Shown here: one piece after another, positions 46,143 to 55,758 of the stretch | Position numbering within the stretch: position 1 is the stretch's first letter | Layout: each line of letters opens with the position of its first letter | From: Paenibacillus lemnae | GTDB lineage: Bacteria; Bacillota; Bacilli; Paenibacillales; Paenibacillaceae | Assembly (NCBI RefSeq): GCF_012933385.1 | Contig: NZ_JABBPN010000002.1 | Location: 345,366-409,365 of the forward strand | Length of the DNA: 64,000 bases | Direction of reading: 5' to 3' | Notes under the pieces: model-generated | What the model was told of the DNA's origin: nothing | Databases searched by the model: none | What the model saw: the letters and a program-made list of their open reading frames with translations, nothing else | Program-made: the position numbers and the translations under genes

Positions 46143-47441
46143 ATGAAAAAAGCAATGTCGATTCTGTTAAGCTCTGTTTTAATGTTTAGTTTGGCTGCTT
46201 GCGGCGGCGGTAATGACGCTAATGAAAGCGCAGACACGCCGGCTAACGGCGGAGAGGAACAAACAACAACCCTTCGCATCTATGCACAATACTCTGACGA
46301 AGATACCAAAGGATATTACGATTATGCTGTAGCTGAATTGGCTAAAGAAATGCCGAACGTCAAGCTGGATCTGGAAGTACAGGCCCAGGATGACGGCCAG
46401 AAGCTGAAGTCGTATGCAGCTACAGGCAATCTGCCGGATATTTTCAATGCCGGGCAGGATCAAATCAACCTGTTCCGTAAATCGAACAACATTTTGCAGC
46501 TGGATGAGTACGCCAAAAAGGCAAACTTCGAGGAAAAAATGCAGCCAAGTGCACTAAACACGCTGTATTCGGATGATCAGCACATCTATGCATTCCCTTA
46601 CGCAGGTAACGAATTTGTACTGCTCTACTACAACAAAGAGTTGTTCGAGCAGAACAATGTAAAAGTGCCTACGACAAAAGAAGAACTGGTGACCGCAATC
46701 CAGACCTTCCAGTCGAAGGGCATCACACCAATGTCTGTATTCGCCAAGGAAAAATGGATCACGACAGCGCTTTATGATATTTTCGCTACTCGTTATGAGC
46801 CTAAAGGCATCAAGGGACTTGATACTGGCGAAACCAAGCCTTCCGATGAAGCTTATACCAAAGCTGCTCAGGACCTGATCGATTTGGTGAAAGCCGGCAT
46901 GCTTCCTAAAGGTGTAACGAACCTGAACTATGATCAGGCTGCTGCTCTCTTCCATGAAGGTAAAGCCGCAATGTTCGTCAATGGCCAGTGGGAAGTTGAA
47001 GCTTCCACAAAGGCACTCGGCGACAAGGCCGGATACATGTACTACCCTGCTCCAACAGCCGAATTGTATGAGCAGAACAAACTGGCATTCAGCGGCGGCG
47101 GAAGCCCGGGCGGCTTTGCAGTTTCAGCTAATACCAAACATAAAGATCTGGCAGCTGAAGTAGCAAGCTTTATGGCCTTGAAATATGCGGAGTTCAAATA
47201 CACGCAAAAAGGCAGCCCGATCGTAGCTACTCAAGTCGATAAGGAAGCTGAAAAAGAATTCGATCCGATGATGGTCACCCTTTCCGAGGATATCCCGAAC
47301 ATCACGAGTACAACAGCATTTGCTTGGGGCCTCAGCAACGCGAAATTTAAAGCAGCGATTGAGGATGCAAGTCAGAACCTGCTGGTTGACGGCTATTCGG
47401 CCGAGCAGTTTATCTCTGATCTGGAAAGCGCTCTGAAATAA
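46143..47441 (+). CDS. Carbohydrate ABC transporter substrate-binding lipoprotein
   Basis: 432 residues. Signal peptide with lipobox SLAACGGG, then a family 1 extracellular solute-binding protein (TTLRIYAQYSDEDTKGYYDYAV, YAFPYAGNEFVLLYYNKELFEQNNV, AAMFVNGQWEVEA). GGGAGG precedes the ATG. Followed by two CUT1 permeases. No ATPase gene is present; such systems usually use a shared MsmX-like ATPase. The sugar is unknown. Confidence 0.92.
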   Translation: MKKAMSILLSSVLMFSLAACGGGNDANESADTPANGGEEQTTTLRIYAQYSDEDTKGYYDYAVAELAKEMPNVKLDLEVQAQDDGQKLKSYAATGNLPDIFNAGQDQINLFRKSNNILQLDEYAKKANFEEKMQPSALNTLYSDDQHIYAFPYAGNEFVLLYYNKELFEQNNVKVPTTKEELVTAIQTFQSKGITPMSVFAKEKWITTALYDIFATRYEPKGIKGLDTGETKPSDEAYTKAAQDLIDLVKAGMLPKGVTNLNYDQAAALFHEGKAAMFVNGQWEVEASTKALGDKAGYMYYPAPTAELYEQNKLAFSGGGSPGGFAVSANTKHKDLAAEVASFMALKYAEFKYTQKGSPIVATQVDKEAEKEFDPMMVTLSEDIPNITSTTAFAWGLSNAKFKAAIEDASQNLLVDGYSAEQFISDLESALK

Positions 47442-47463
47442 AAGGGAATGCCCTGAAATGATG

Positions 47464-47493
47464 CACACCGGCTCTGAACATTTGACCGGTGTG
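47464..47493 (+). other. Intercistronic hairpin between binding protein and permeases
   Basis: CACACCGG pairs with CCGGTGTG over a 14-nt loop, with no T-tract. Such hairpins often protect the 3' end of the binding-protein message and lower permease expression. Confidence 0.6.
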
Positions 47494-47534
47494 TATGCTT
47501 TCCGGGAGACTGACTGCGTAAGGAGAGGACCATC

Positions 47535-48416
47535 ATGAATAAATTTCTAGGTAATAAAATCGCAATCACCTTGTTTATAGCCCCAGCCTTGCTGCTGTTC
47601 ACCGTTCTCGTATTTTGGCCGATTGTCCAAGTGTTCTACCGCAGTATGTTTGAATGGGACGGCCTTACAGAAGGCACATTTATTTTCCTGGATAACTATA
47701 AGCGTATGTTTGAGGACAGCTTGTTCTACACTTCCCTTTATAACGGCCTGATTTTTGCCGTTATCCTCGCTGTGCTGCAGATTTCGATTGGCACAGTATT
47801 GGCATTGACAGTATCGGACGGCTTGATAAAAGGACGGAAAATTTTGCGCATCAGCTATTTTATTCCGGTCGTTCTTTCCATAACCGTCGTGTGTCAGCTG
47901 TGGCTGGCGATGTACAACGGAGAATACGGACTGATCAACAAGATTTTCGAAGCGCTCGGTCTTTCCTACCGGCAGGACTGGCTCACTGACAGCAAAACCG
48001 CCATTTTCGCGATTGCTCTTGTCAACGCTTGGCAGTACATGGGTTACCACTTTGCCCTGCTGCTTGCCGCTGCACGATCTATCCCGGAGCAGTACATGGA
48101 AGCAGCCAAGATTGACGGCGCCGAACGATGGAAGGCCCACTGGAAGGTTACCATTCCACTCATGGCTGAAACGTATAAATTCTGTCTGGTGCTGGCCATT
48201 ACAGGTGGTCTCAATGCGTTCGCCAATATGTATATTATGACCGGCGGCGGTCCTGGAACCAGCACCTACACGCTGACCTATATGATGTACCGCTCGGCGT
48301 TCCGCGTAGGTGAATTTGGTTATGGTAGTGCATCGGCCGCGTTTCTGGTCATTGAGTGTCTGATCGTCACCTTTGCGATCAACCGGCTTATCGCTCGCGA
48401 TCGGATCGTGTATTAG
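47535..48416 (+). CDS. Sugar ABC transporter permease (MalF-like, CUT1)
   Basis: 293 residues, six membrane helices. Begins MNKFLGNKIAITLFIAPALL. The EAA motif is in EQYMEAAKIDGAERWKAHWKVTIPLM. First of the two permeases; AAGGAGAGG precedes the ATG. It pairs with the following MalG-like permease and the upstream binding protein. Confidence 0.92.
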   Translation: MNKFLGNKIAITLFIAPALLLFTVLVFWPIVQVFYRSMFEWDGLTEGTFIFLDNYKRMFEDSLFYTSLYNGLIFAVILAVLQISIGTVLALTVSDGLIKGRKILRISYFIPVVLSITVVCQLWLAMYNGEYGLINKIFEALGLSYRQDWLTDSKTAIFAIALVNAWQYMGYHFALLLAAARSIPEQYMEAAKIDGAERWKAHWKVTIPLMAETYKFCLVLAITGGLNAFANMYIMTGGGPGTSTYTLTYMMYRSAFRVGEFGYGSASAAFLVIECLIVTFAINRLIARDRIVY

Positions 48417-48428
48417 GAGGATGATCAT

Positions 48429-49265
48429 ATGTGGATGAAAATAAGACGTAAACAGCCATTCTTTCAAATTTTTCTCTGGCTCTATGCCTTGGTTTCCGTA
48501 TATCCTCTGATCTGGATGCTGTTCTATTCCTTCAAGGATAACAATGAAATCTTTGTCACCAATCCGTTCGGCTTCCCGAAGAAGCTAAGGTTCGAAAATT
48601 ATGTCTCGGCCATGACGGAGTTTAATGTACCCAAGTATTTTCTGAACAGTGTGTTCGTCTCTGTCGTTACGGTCATAGGTACGATCGCGATTGCCCTGCT
48701 GTTCGCTTATGCGGTAGCCCGTATGCGGTTTCGCGGCAAGACGCTCGCCCAGATGTATATCGTCATCGGCATGTTTGTTCCGGTACAGGTCATTATGATC
48801 CCGCTTGCCATTCTGGTTCGGGACTTTAACCTGACCAATACGTACTGGTCCCTGATTCTGCCCTACATTGCATTTAACGTCTCCTTCTCGACGATGGTGT
48901 TCTACGGCTTCTTCCGAAGTGTTCCATTTGATCTGGAGGAAGCGGCATGCATTGACGGCGCGAACATTTACCAGACGTTCTACCGTATCATGCTGCCGCT
49001 TGTGACGCCGGCGATCGCGACGATGGTCATCTTCGTCTTCCTGGCCGCCTGGAACGAGTTCCCGATTGCACTCATGCTCATCTCCGATGAGGACTTGAAG
49101 ACACTGCCCCTCGGCCTCTTGTTCTTCCAGGGCCAGTTCACAACCGACTGGGGTGCCATGGGTGCTGCGATGACCATCGCCTCCCTGCCAACAGTGCTTG
49201 TATACATCCTGTTCAGCGAACAGGTAGAAAAAGCGATGACCGTAGGTTCCGCTGTAAAAGGTTAG
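48429..49265 (+). CDS. Sugar ABC transporter permease (MalG-like, CUT1)
   Basis: 278 residues, six membrane helices. The EAA motif is in FDLEEAACIDGANIYQTFYRIMLPLVTPAIATM, and YPLIWMLFYSFKDNNEIF is typical of the MalG-type N-terminus. It starts 12 bp after the first permease with an AGGAGGATG ribosome site. A strong terminator ends the operon. Confidence 0.92.
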   Translation: MWMKIRRKQPFFQIFLWLYALVSVYPLIWMLFYSFKDNNEIFVTNPFGFPKKLRFENYVSAMTEFNVPKYFLNSVFVSVVTVIGTIAIALLFAYAVARMRFRGKTLAQMYIVIGMFVPVQVIMIPLAILVRDFNLTNTYWSLILPYIAFNVSFSTMVFYGFFRSVPFDLEEAACIDGANIYQTFYRIMLPLVTPAIATMVIFVFLAAWNEFPIALMLISDEDLKTLPLGLLFFQGQFTTDWGAMGAAMTIASLPTVLVYILFSEQVEKAMTVGSAVKG

Positions 49266-49297
49266 AACTGCGCGTGAAGTTCATGCAAATACAAAAT

Positions 49298-49337
49298 AAG
49301 AGACCGTCCCCCAGATCTCAAGGGACGGTCTCTTTTG
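49298..49337 (+). terminator. Terminator of the AraC-YesMN-ABC operon
   Basis: AAGAGACCGTCCC pairs with GGGACGGTCTCTT over an 11-nt loop and runs into four T. Because the arms begin with AA, it could also work for the convergent GH95-like gene. Confidence 0.87.
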
Positions 49338-49442
49338 CTGTGGTGGTCCATTTATCTCATTATTAAACGTACCGAGACGAGCAGCAGCATAGCAGCCAGC
49401 ACTTTGACCAAATTCTGAATACATGTGCAGTCACTCCAAAAA

Positions 49443-52142
49443 TCAATTAAAATCTATAATAACATCGGTTCCCTCATGCAGCGTTATTGCGATAAACCTG
49501 CCCGTTTCACCGCTCTGCACCTGAGCTTCCTTCCCGTCTACAAATGCTTTTGTCCAAGGAACTCCCGCGCTTAATCGGATCGTGTTCCCGCTTGCCCTCG
49601 ATTTTAGAACAGCCTTCACTTTCCCTGATGGCATATCCCAGGATAACTGCTTAACCTCCACTTGCGTTCTGGCCATCAATCCTTCGACTGATCCGGCGTT
49701 CCAATCGGAAGGCAGTGCCGGAAGTAACTCGATCTCTCCGGTGTTTGAGAACAGCAGCGCTTCATTCACAGCACCGATGACACCAAACGATGTGTCCGTA
49801 CAATAGCAGTGGTTCCTTCGATTGGTGTCATGATCCGTCATTAAGGAAGCGTAATAACCGGCACCTGCCAGCATAGGCAGCAGGGCGCTAACGACGCCGT
49901 CTCCTTTTTTAAGTCGTGCGCTGACCAGAGCCTTATGCATCCATCCATGTCCTGCTGTGGCATCTTCTGTATTGAACTTGTCCCTGTTCTCAAGCGCAGT
50001 CTTGGCGGCTGCGGCAAGTGATGGATTGTTTTGCGTTTCATAAGCTGGCCATGCCGGGTACAGATGGCTCAAATGGCGATGGTTATTGTTTTCCGTATAT
50101 TCGCTCATTGCCCATTCCCGCAAAGCCCCATCCTCATCATATTTATACGCAGGCAATAATCCTAAAAGTTTCTCCCACTTGGCAACGGCTTCTTCATAAC
50201 CTTCCCGCTTGACGGTTTTCTCCATCGCAATCACCATGAACAAGCCGTCTCTTGCAGCCGAGATATCCATCGTCGCATTTGCTGTAATAGTGCTGTTATA
50301 ACCAATCGGGTTATTTTCAGGAGAATATCCCGGAATAATCATGTATTTCTCGCCTTCGCGGAGTGAGGTTTTACCGCGCTCATAACAGGCATTCCCACCC
50401 AGATCCGTGTAATATTCAGGTGTACAGATCTGCTCCCAGAAGTTAGCCTGCTTTGTCAGCAATGGAAGCAAAATATCCTTCTCCAGATCCAGGTATCCCT
50501 TTTCCACTAAATCCGCAAATTCCTCATCAGACAATCCTCCGTCTTGGACACTGAGAAGGGTCTGCAGCTCTTGAATTCGCATCGTATCCACAATAGGAAT
50601 CTCCATATTACCGTAACACTGCCAGTATTCATAAATCGGCAGCAGACACCAGCTGGCTCCGGCGTTCCAGTATTCAAACGGGTAATCATTGTCATACTCC
50701 ACATGCATACCGCGGTCGCCGTCGGAGTTCACAGATATCTGAATGGCATCATGCATGCCGTATGCCATTCGAGCATTATATTCGAAATCAGGCAGATTTC
50801 TTAAGAAGAAGGCAATATACCCAAGCTGCGCCTGAGTCAAATGCCCTGTATTCATAGCGGCAACCTGCAGATTCACATTCGCATCAAGGGTGTAAATTCC
50901 CCGCCAGCCCGGGTTCCATTCACCGGTCCACATCCCGTATAAACGGGGGGCGCTTGATCCGTTGCAGCAAATCATCGCATACCTGCCCTGGTTGTAAATC
51001 TGCTCCATAAAAGCATGATTAATTCTAGAATGTGATCGCTGCTGGGTATGCAGCAAAGCCAGATTATCCTGGTCCTTGTCCGCCTCGTCACCAGGTAGAG
51101 AGAAGCTTACCGCATTAAATTCAGCAGCATGAAGCTCGGCATGGGGTGAAAGTGCTGCTTGATAATCAAAGCGGCCGTCTGAACTTTTATATTTCTGAGC
51201 GACAGCATCCGTATTCGAGAGCAGCTGCTCTAACAATGCGTAGTCGGACATGCCGGCGAACTCTTCCATTGTGCCCATGTCGTATGTTCGGTTGGATTGT
51301 GTGATCAGATAAACAGCTTCAGCATCCACAATCTGAATAGCCGGGTTTGGTTCACCACCCACATTCATCGGTTCCTGAGTATCGTCCAGCAGTATTTTTT
51401 TCTTGCTCCCATTCATAACGATTACCCTGGTAAGGCCACCATAGCCCCCTTGACTCAGCTCGCTGCCCTCATAAGATGGGTAATGCACCAGCTGGGCAAT
51501 ATATTTCGCTTCGGGATCTACCAGCTTCTTGTAATGAAGTGCGGTTATCTCCGAGGTGCCGTTGTGTGCACGGCTCATATTTGAAATGTCATCGATTGAG
51601 ATCGTCATATTTATTTTGGATCCGGTAGAGGATTGTTCAAGCTTGGTAATGGTCACATTGTCTGCTCTGGATGTGAATGAAGTCCGGATCCACTGTCCGA
51701 ATTCATCTCCGTAGCGCACCCCGGTCTCGGCCGTCTCATAATTTGTCCATCGTTCATATCCGTTCACACTGCCCCTGTTCTTCACGGACAAGCGGAGCTG
51801 ATGGCCCGGATGGTAGCTGTAATAGAAGGTCCGGATTCGGGTAGCGCCTGTATGATCCTTGATCTTCCATTGATCATTGAGATTCAGTACATTCCATCTT
51901 GCTTCTTCAAGCTGTCCTGTTAACTCTTCCGGGATTTCTCTCGGATGGCTGGATGGATAGTTAAACCACATGTATTGAAAAATAAAACTGTCATGATAAG
52001 GCGAGCCGGATGTAATATAACCATTCTCTCCGTTGCCGCTCACCATACCATCCCGCCATGCATACCCGGGGTTCGACACTGGTACTTCCGTCCAGCCGTA
52101 AGCATAGTTCCCTTTTTTGAACAGATGTGCTTCTGACATCAT
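49443..52142 (-). CDS. Glycoside hydrolase, GH95-like (alpha-L-fucosidase/galactosidase group)
   Basis: 899 residues, no signal peptide, so probably cytoplasmic. An N-terminal beta-sandwich region is followed by an (alpha/alpha)6-barrel-like domain. GH95-like motifs are GMWTGEWNPGWRGIYTLDANVNLQ and ENNNHRHLSHLYPAWP; a C-terminal beta domain ends in VEVKQLSWDMPSGKVKAVLKSRAS. GH95 enzymes remove alpha-L-fucose or L-galactose from glycans. Two ATG codons stand in tandem at the start after GAGGGATTA. It lies between two sugar ABC systems and diverges from an AraC regulator. Substrate unproven. Confidence 0.8.
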   Translation of the reverse strand: MMSEAHLFKKGNYAYGWTEVPVSNPGYAWRDGMVSGNGENGYITSGSPYHDSFIFQYMWFNYPSSHPREIPEELTGQLEEARWNVLNLNDQWKIKDHTGATRIRTFYYSYHPGHQLRLSVKNRGSVNGYERWTNYETAETGVRYGDEFGQWIRTSFTSRADNVTITKLEQSSTGSKINMTISIDDISNMSRAHNGTSEITALHYKKLVDPEAKYIAQLVHYPSYEGSELSQGGYGGLTRVIVMNGSKKKILLDDTQEPMNVGGEPNPAIQIVDAEAVYLITQSNRTYDMGTMEEFAGMSDYALLEQLLSNTDAVAQKYKSSDGRFDYQAALSPHAELHAAEFNAVSFSLPGDEADKDQDNLALLHTQQRSHSRINHAFMEQIYNQGRYAMICCNGSSAPRLYGMWTGEWNPGWRGIYTLDANVNLQVAAMNTGHLTQAQLGYIAFFLRNLPDFEYNARMAYGMHDAIQISVNSDGDRGMHVEYDNDYPFEYWNAGASWCLLPIYEYWQCYGNMEIPIVDTMRIQELQTLLSVQDGGLSDEEFADLVEKGYLDLEKDILLPLLTKQANFWEQICTPEYYTDLGGNACYERGKTSLREGEKYMIIPGYSPENNPIGYNSTITANATMDISAARDGLFMVIAMEKTVKREGYEEAVAKWEKLLGLLPAYKYDEDGALREWAMSEYTENNNHRHLSHLYPAWPAYETQNNPSLAAAAKTALENRDKFNTEDATAGHGWMHKALVSARLKKGDGVVSALLPMLAGAGYYASLMTDHDTNRRNHCYCTDTSFGVIGAVNEALLFSNTGEIELLPALPSDWNAGSVEGLMARTQVEVKQLSWDMPSGKVKAVLKSRASGNTIRLSAGVPWTKAFVDGKEAQVQSGETGRFIAITLHEGTDVIIDFN

Positions 52143-52248
52143 TAATCCCTCGCTTTCCTACATTGGTTGCTTTTCGTATAATTATACCGAGTTATAATCA
52201 TCGTCGTTATGAGTTGAGACGACCAACTAAACATTGAGGTGTCGCATT
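52143..52248. promoter_or_regulatory. Divergent promoter region of the GH95-like and AraC genes
   Basis: Contains ATTATA and TTATAAT in mirror arrangement (about 52178-52197), giving a TATAAT-type -10 box on each strand. Intergenic length is about 100 bp, so regulation is likely shared. Confidence 0.45.
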
Positions 52249-53172
52249 ATGGCAGAGAAGTTCAGCAAAAGAGACCTTCCCCCCGTTAATATAGGCAATA
52301 TGGATATCAAGCTTAATTTCGGTCTTTTTGTGCTCAATGTGCTGGATGTAAAGTTCGGCTTGTTTCACAGTTCCATTCGCGAACACAGCCATAGTCATGG
52401 CAGCTATGAGCTTCATTACATCCCTGGCGGTCAAGGTACCCTGGTCGCACAGGGACAACGTTATTCTCTGATCCCTGGGACCCTGTTTATGACCGGTCCG
52501 GATGTCGCACACGAACAAATCCCGGTGGCAAGTGACCCTATGGCTGAGTACTGCATCTTCTTTCAACTGCTTCCCGGAGATTCAAGACAAATCATCAACA
52601 AGCACAGCCATCATCAGCTGCTTTACGAGCTGCTGATCAACCATCCGTTCTGGATCGGACAAGACTGCGAAGATTTGATGACCCTGTTCAATATGCTTGC
52701 AGAGGAGCTGTCAGCAAAACGCACCGGATTTCATCACGCAGCAACCAATATCCTTGAAATTATCGTCACCCGGGTGCTTAGACAGTTCTTGGAGCACGAT
52801 GCATCGCCCAAGGCGGCGGATATTCCTCTTAAAACGCTGGACGACAGCAGACTGCTTACGATTGAAAACAGTTTCCTGTATGAATTCCACTCCATTACAT
52901 TGAGCCAGCTTGCTTGCAGATTAGGGCTTGGCATAAGACAGACCGAAAGGATCGTACAGAAGCAGTACAACCTCTCCTTTAATGAGAAGAAAAAGCAATC
53001 CCGGATGAGTGCTGCAGCACAGCTCCTGAAAACGACAGACCGGGCCATTCATTCCATCGCTGAAGACACTGGATTTGCATCAGCTGAACAGTTCAGCCAT
53101 GCTTTCAAGCGGTATTTTGGCATGACGGCTACCCAGTACAGATCACGGCATCATGCTGGACTTCATCCTTGA
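52249..53172 (+). CDS. AraC-family transcriptional regulator
   Basis: 307 residues from ATG 52249, which has GAGGTG at 8 nt; the frame extends to a TTG at 52234. N-terminal cupin (REHSHSHGSYELHYIPGGQGTL) and C-terminal HTH pair (ITLSQLACRLGLGIRQTERIV, RAIHSIAEDTGFASAEQFSHAFKRYFG). It diverges from the GH95-like gene and is probably its regulator. The last 10 bp overlap tail-to-tail with the convergent response-regulator gene. Confidence 0.9.
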   Translation: MAEKFSKRDLPPVNIGNMDIKLNFGLFVLNVLDVKFGLFHSSIREHSHSHGSYELHYIPGGQGTLVAQGQRYSLIPGTLFMTGPDVAHEQIPVASDPMAEYCIFFQLLPGDSRQIINKHSHHQLLYELLINHPFWIGQDCEDLMTLFNMLAEELSAKRTGFHHAATNILEIIVTRVLRQFLEHDASPKAADIPLKTLDDSRLLTIENSFLYEFHSITLSQLACRLGLGIRQTERIVQKQYNLSFNEKKKQSRMSAAAQLLKTTDRAIHSIAEDTGFASAEQFSHAFKRYFGMTATQYRSRHHAGLHP

Positions 53173-53915
53173 GAGGCCGATTTTCTGTACTCACCAGGGG
53201 TGACACCTGCCATTTGCCTGAACACTTTATAGAAGGTACGGCTGTTATCGTAACCGACACATTTAGCAATTTTATCTAATGGCATGTTCTGCGTGCTTTC
53301 CAGCAGCTGCTTTGCCTTATCCACACGCACCTGATTCAAGTAGCGGACAAAGGAATTTCCTGTTTCTTTTTTGAACAGGTGACCGGCATAGCTTGGATGC
53401 AGATTCAGCTGCTCGGCAATGTCGGGCATAGATATATTCTTCATATAATTCATTTCGATATAGGCTTTCATGAGTGGAATATTCTCGTTTCTGGAGGAAT
53501 TCACCGGGACATCCGGTGCTGATTGAACCCGATGCTGCTGTTCCTCCATCAGCATCAGGGCAGCCCGCTTGAGCAGCTCGGCAAGCTCCTGCTGATTGAC
53601 TGGCTTGAGCAAATAATCCACGACCTGCAGCTGAATGGCTTTGCGTGCATATTCGAACACATCATGCCCGGTCAGAATGACGAAGCGTTTCACCTTTTTC
53701 AGCTGAGCCTGTCTGATGAACTCCAAACCATCCATACCCGGCATACGGATATCCGTTATGATCAGGTCGGGTTTAAAATAATCGATCTTCTCCAAGGCAT
53801 CGATTCCATCATCAGCTAATAAAATTTTGCCAAAAGGCGTGTTCTCTTCCTCAATCATATCGCGAATTCCTTCTTGAATGATGGGTTCGTCATCAACAAT
53901 CATCAGTCGCAGCAT
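53163..53915 (-). CDS. YesN-like response regulator, short form
   Basis: 250 residues. Receiver domain with VDDEP and LIITDIRMPGMDG (phospho-Asp), then directly an AraC-type HTH domain (ISMPDIAEQLNLHPSYAGHLFK, MPLDKIAKCVGYDNSRTFYKVFRQ). Unlike the first response regulator (551 residues) it has no long middle region. It overlaps the kinase gene by 23 bp; GGGGGAG precedes the ATG. Last gene of the LplB-YtcP transporter group on the minus strand. Confidence 0.92.
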   Translation of the reverse strand: MLRLMIVDDEPIIQEGIRDMIEEENTPFGKILLADDGIDALEKIDYFKPDLIITDIRMPGMDGLEFIRQAQLKKVKRFVILTGHDVFEYARKAIQLQVVDYLLKPVNQQELAELLKRAALMLMEEQQHRVQSAPDVPVNSSRNENIPLMKAYIEMNYMKNISMPDIAEQLNLHPSYAGHLFKKETGNSFVRYLNQVRVDKAKQLLESTQNMPLDKIAKCVGYDNSRTFYKVFRQMAGVTPGEYRKSASQG

Positions 53916-55659
53916 GCTGGATCTCCCCCATATACAGAATAAGAGTAAACGTCGTGCCTTCTCCCTCTACACTTGTAACAAGCATCTCGGATTCGCTGCC
54001 AAAATAAGCTTTCACGCGTTCTGCCACATTACCAACACCGATACCAGTTCCTTTGGAAGAGGCAAGATCTGCATAGCTGCTGCCGCCCTGAAGCTTCAGC
54101 CGGAGACTGGACAGCTTTTTTTCCGGAATTCCTGCCCCGTTATCGGCCACCTGGATTTCCACCGCATCTTCTCTCTTTTTAAAACGTATGGCGATCGTCT
54201 TATTTCCTCGGAGATTGGACAGTCCATGGATCATGCTGTTCTCTACCAGCGGCTGTAAAATAAACCTCGGGCACCGGATCGTGAGCAGCTCTTCATCGGC
54301 TTCCAATACGAACTCCAGATCTCTCATCCGGATTTGATGGATAGCAATATATGCCTTCACGTGCTGAAGCTCTTCCTGAAGGGTGGTGTGATCCGATTGT
54401 GATAAAGAGTAGCGCAGCAAGTTACCCAGGGAATATGCCATATCCGCTACTTTATGATCCTTGTTAGACCTGGCGAGCATCCGCATCGTTTCCAGTGTGT
54501 TATATAAAAAATGAGGCTGGATTTGTGCCTGCAGCATTTTGAAATCCGCATCCTTTTTGAGCAGCTCCACCTTCTGGACGTGGTTGATAAGCTCATCGAT
54601 CCGTTCAATCATGGCATTATAGTTGGAAATGAGAAATCCGATCTCATCCTTGCCCTGTTTCCCTGTGTATGGAATTCCAACGTCATCCAAACCGACTTTT
54701 CGCATATGGCGGGACAACAGCAGAACCCGCTTAGTGAGAGAGGACAGCAAGACATAATAAAAGATGGACAGCAGCCCCAGCAGTACAATTCCAGCAGCGG
54801 CAAGCCACAGCTTGGTCGATAAGAACCGGAACAGGGCTTCCTGCTTGTTAATCTCAATAATGTTTAGGCCCAGACGCGGCAGATTCACCGAATTGACCAT
54901 CAGATTTTCTCCATCGACCAAAAATGTATCGTCCCCTCTGTCCGCCACTGAGGCTTGAATGTTCTCAATTACTCCCTCCTGGATGGAGGTGTTTTTAATC
55001 GAGCTGTATTCAGTGCCATCCGAGTCCAGCAGGAGCACCGTGTTTTGCGGATGAACCGTTCGAAGCGCTTTCATAAATTCTTCGATGAGCGCGGGGTTCA
55101 CTCTAATTTCTACAATACCAAGCTCACTTGTATAGGTATCACTATACAGCTTGTGATAGTACACTAATGAAGGCTTATAACCAGCTTGTGCGGAATCTTT
55201 CCATAATCCCTTCGCTGGTCGCAGCTGTCTCTGCTCCTCCAGGCTCAGCTTGCTCTCGATCTTCGAATAATCTGCAAATTCAGGAAAAGACAACAGCCGG
55301 CTTTGTGTTTTGGGATACACGACCACTTGACTGACCATCGGCTCTCCAAGTGAAGCGAAATCGAAAGCGGGCCGGATTTCCTTAATGTAGGAATAGATAA
55401 ACTCCCGGTCATCCACATAATCTCCGCGTAAAAAATCGAGCAAAGCGGTATTATTCTGGTAAATCGAATATAACGATTCAATCTTGGACAAGCTCGCATC
55501 CAGATTAGCGGCCTGCTGCTCAATATTTTGCTGATTGGTCAGCTGATACTGCGAGATAAACCGTTCATAAAACTGACTATACACGAAAGCGGAAAAAATC
55601 AGAAATGGCAGCACAATCAAAAGCAGGTAACCGACCACCATTTTGGTGCTTATACGCAT
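53893..55659 (-). CDS. YesM-type sensor histidine kinase
   Basis: 588 residues. N-terminal membrane helix (about 7-28), extracellular sensor region, second helix (about 280-303), HAMP-like linker and His_kinase motif QAQIQPHFLYNTLETMRML. ATPase motifs are QPLVENSMIHGLSN and GTGIGVGNVAERV. It forms the two-component pair with the response regulator downstream and sits after the ABC transporter genes it probably controls. Confidence 0.92.
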   Translation of the reverse strand: MRISTKMVVGYLLLIVLPFLIFSAFVYSQFYERFISQYQLTNQQNIEQQAANLDASLSKIESLYSIYQNNTALLDFLRGDYVDDREFIYSYIKEIRPAFDFASLGEPMVSQVVVYPKTQSRLLSFPEFADYSKIESKLSLEEQRQLRPAKGLWKDSAQAGYKPSLVYYHKLYSDTYTSELGIVEIRVNPALIEEFMKALRTVHPQNTVLLLDSDGTEYSSIKNTSIQEGVIENIQASVADRGDDTFLVDGENLMVNSVNLPRLGLNIIEINKQEALFRFLSTKLWLAAAGIVLLGLLSIFYYVLLSSLTKRVLLLSRHMRKVGLDDVGIPYTGKQGKDEIGFLISNYNAMIERIDELINHVQKVELLKKDADFKMLQAQIQPHFLYNTLETMRMLARSNKDHKVADMAYSLGNLLRYSLSQSDHTTLQEELQHVKAYIAIHQIRMRDLEFVLEADEELLTIRCPRFILQPLVENSMIHGLSNLRGNKTIAIRFKKREDAVEIQVADNGAGIPEKKLSSLRLKLQGGSSYADLASSKGTGIGVGNVAERVKAYFGSESEMLVTSVEGEGTTFTLILYMGEIQHAATDDC

Positions 55660-55698
55660 AATTACAATGCTCCCTTTACTAAGACGTTGGAAGCAGGC

Positions 55699-55746
55699 AA
55701 GCTCATATGGAAAGCTGCCCCTTCGGACTAACTTCCATATGAGCTT
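55699..55746. other. Strong hairpin between binding protein and kinase genes
   Basis: AAGCTCATATGGAA (55699-55712) is perfectly repeated in inverse as TTCCATATGAGCTT (55733-55746). No T-tract follows on the minus strand. It may partly terminate or protect the transporter message. Confidence 0.6.
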
Positions 55747-55758
55747 ATAAGCAGCCTT

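Noticed and set aside
47547..48467. Minus-strand frame of 306 codons opposite the MalF-like permease
   Set aside because: Shadow of a clear membrane protein gene; no start signal or domain.
49338..49442. Short peptide frames between the terminator and the GH95-like gene
   Set aside because: Several tiny frames exist, but none has both a start codon and a ribosome site.
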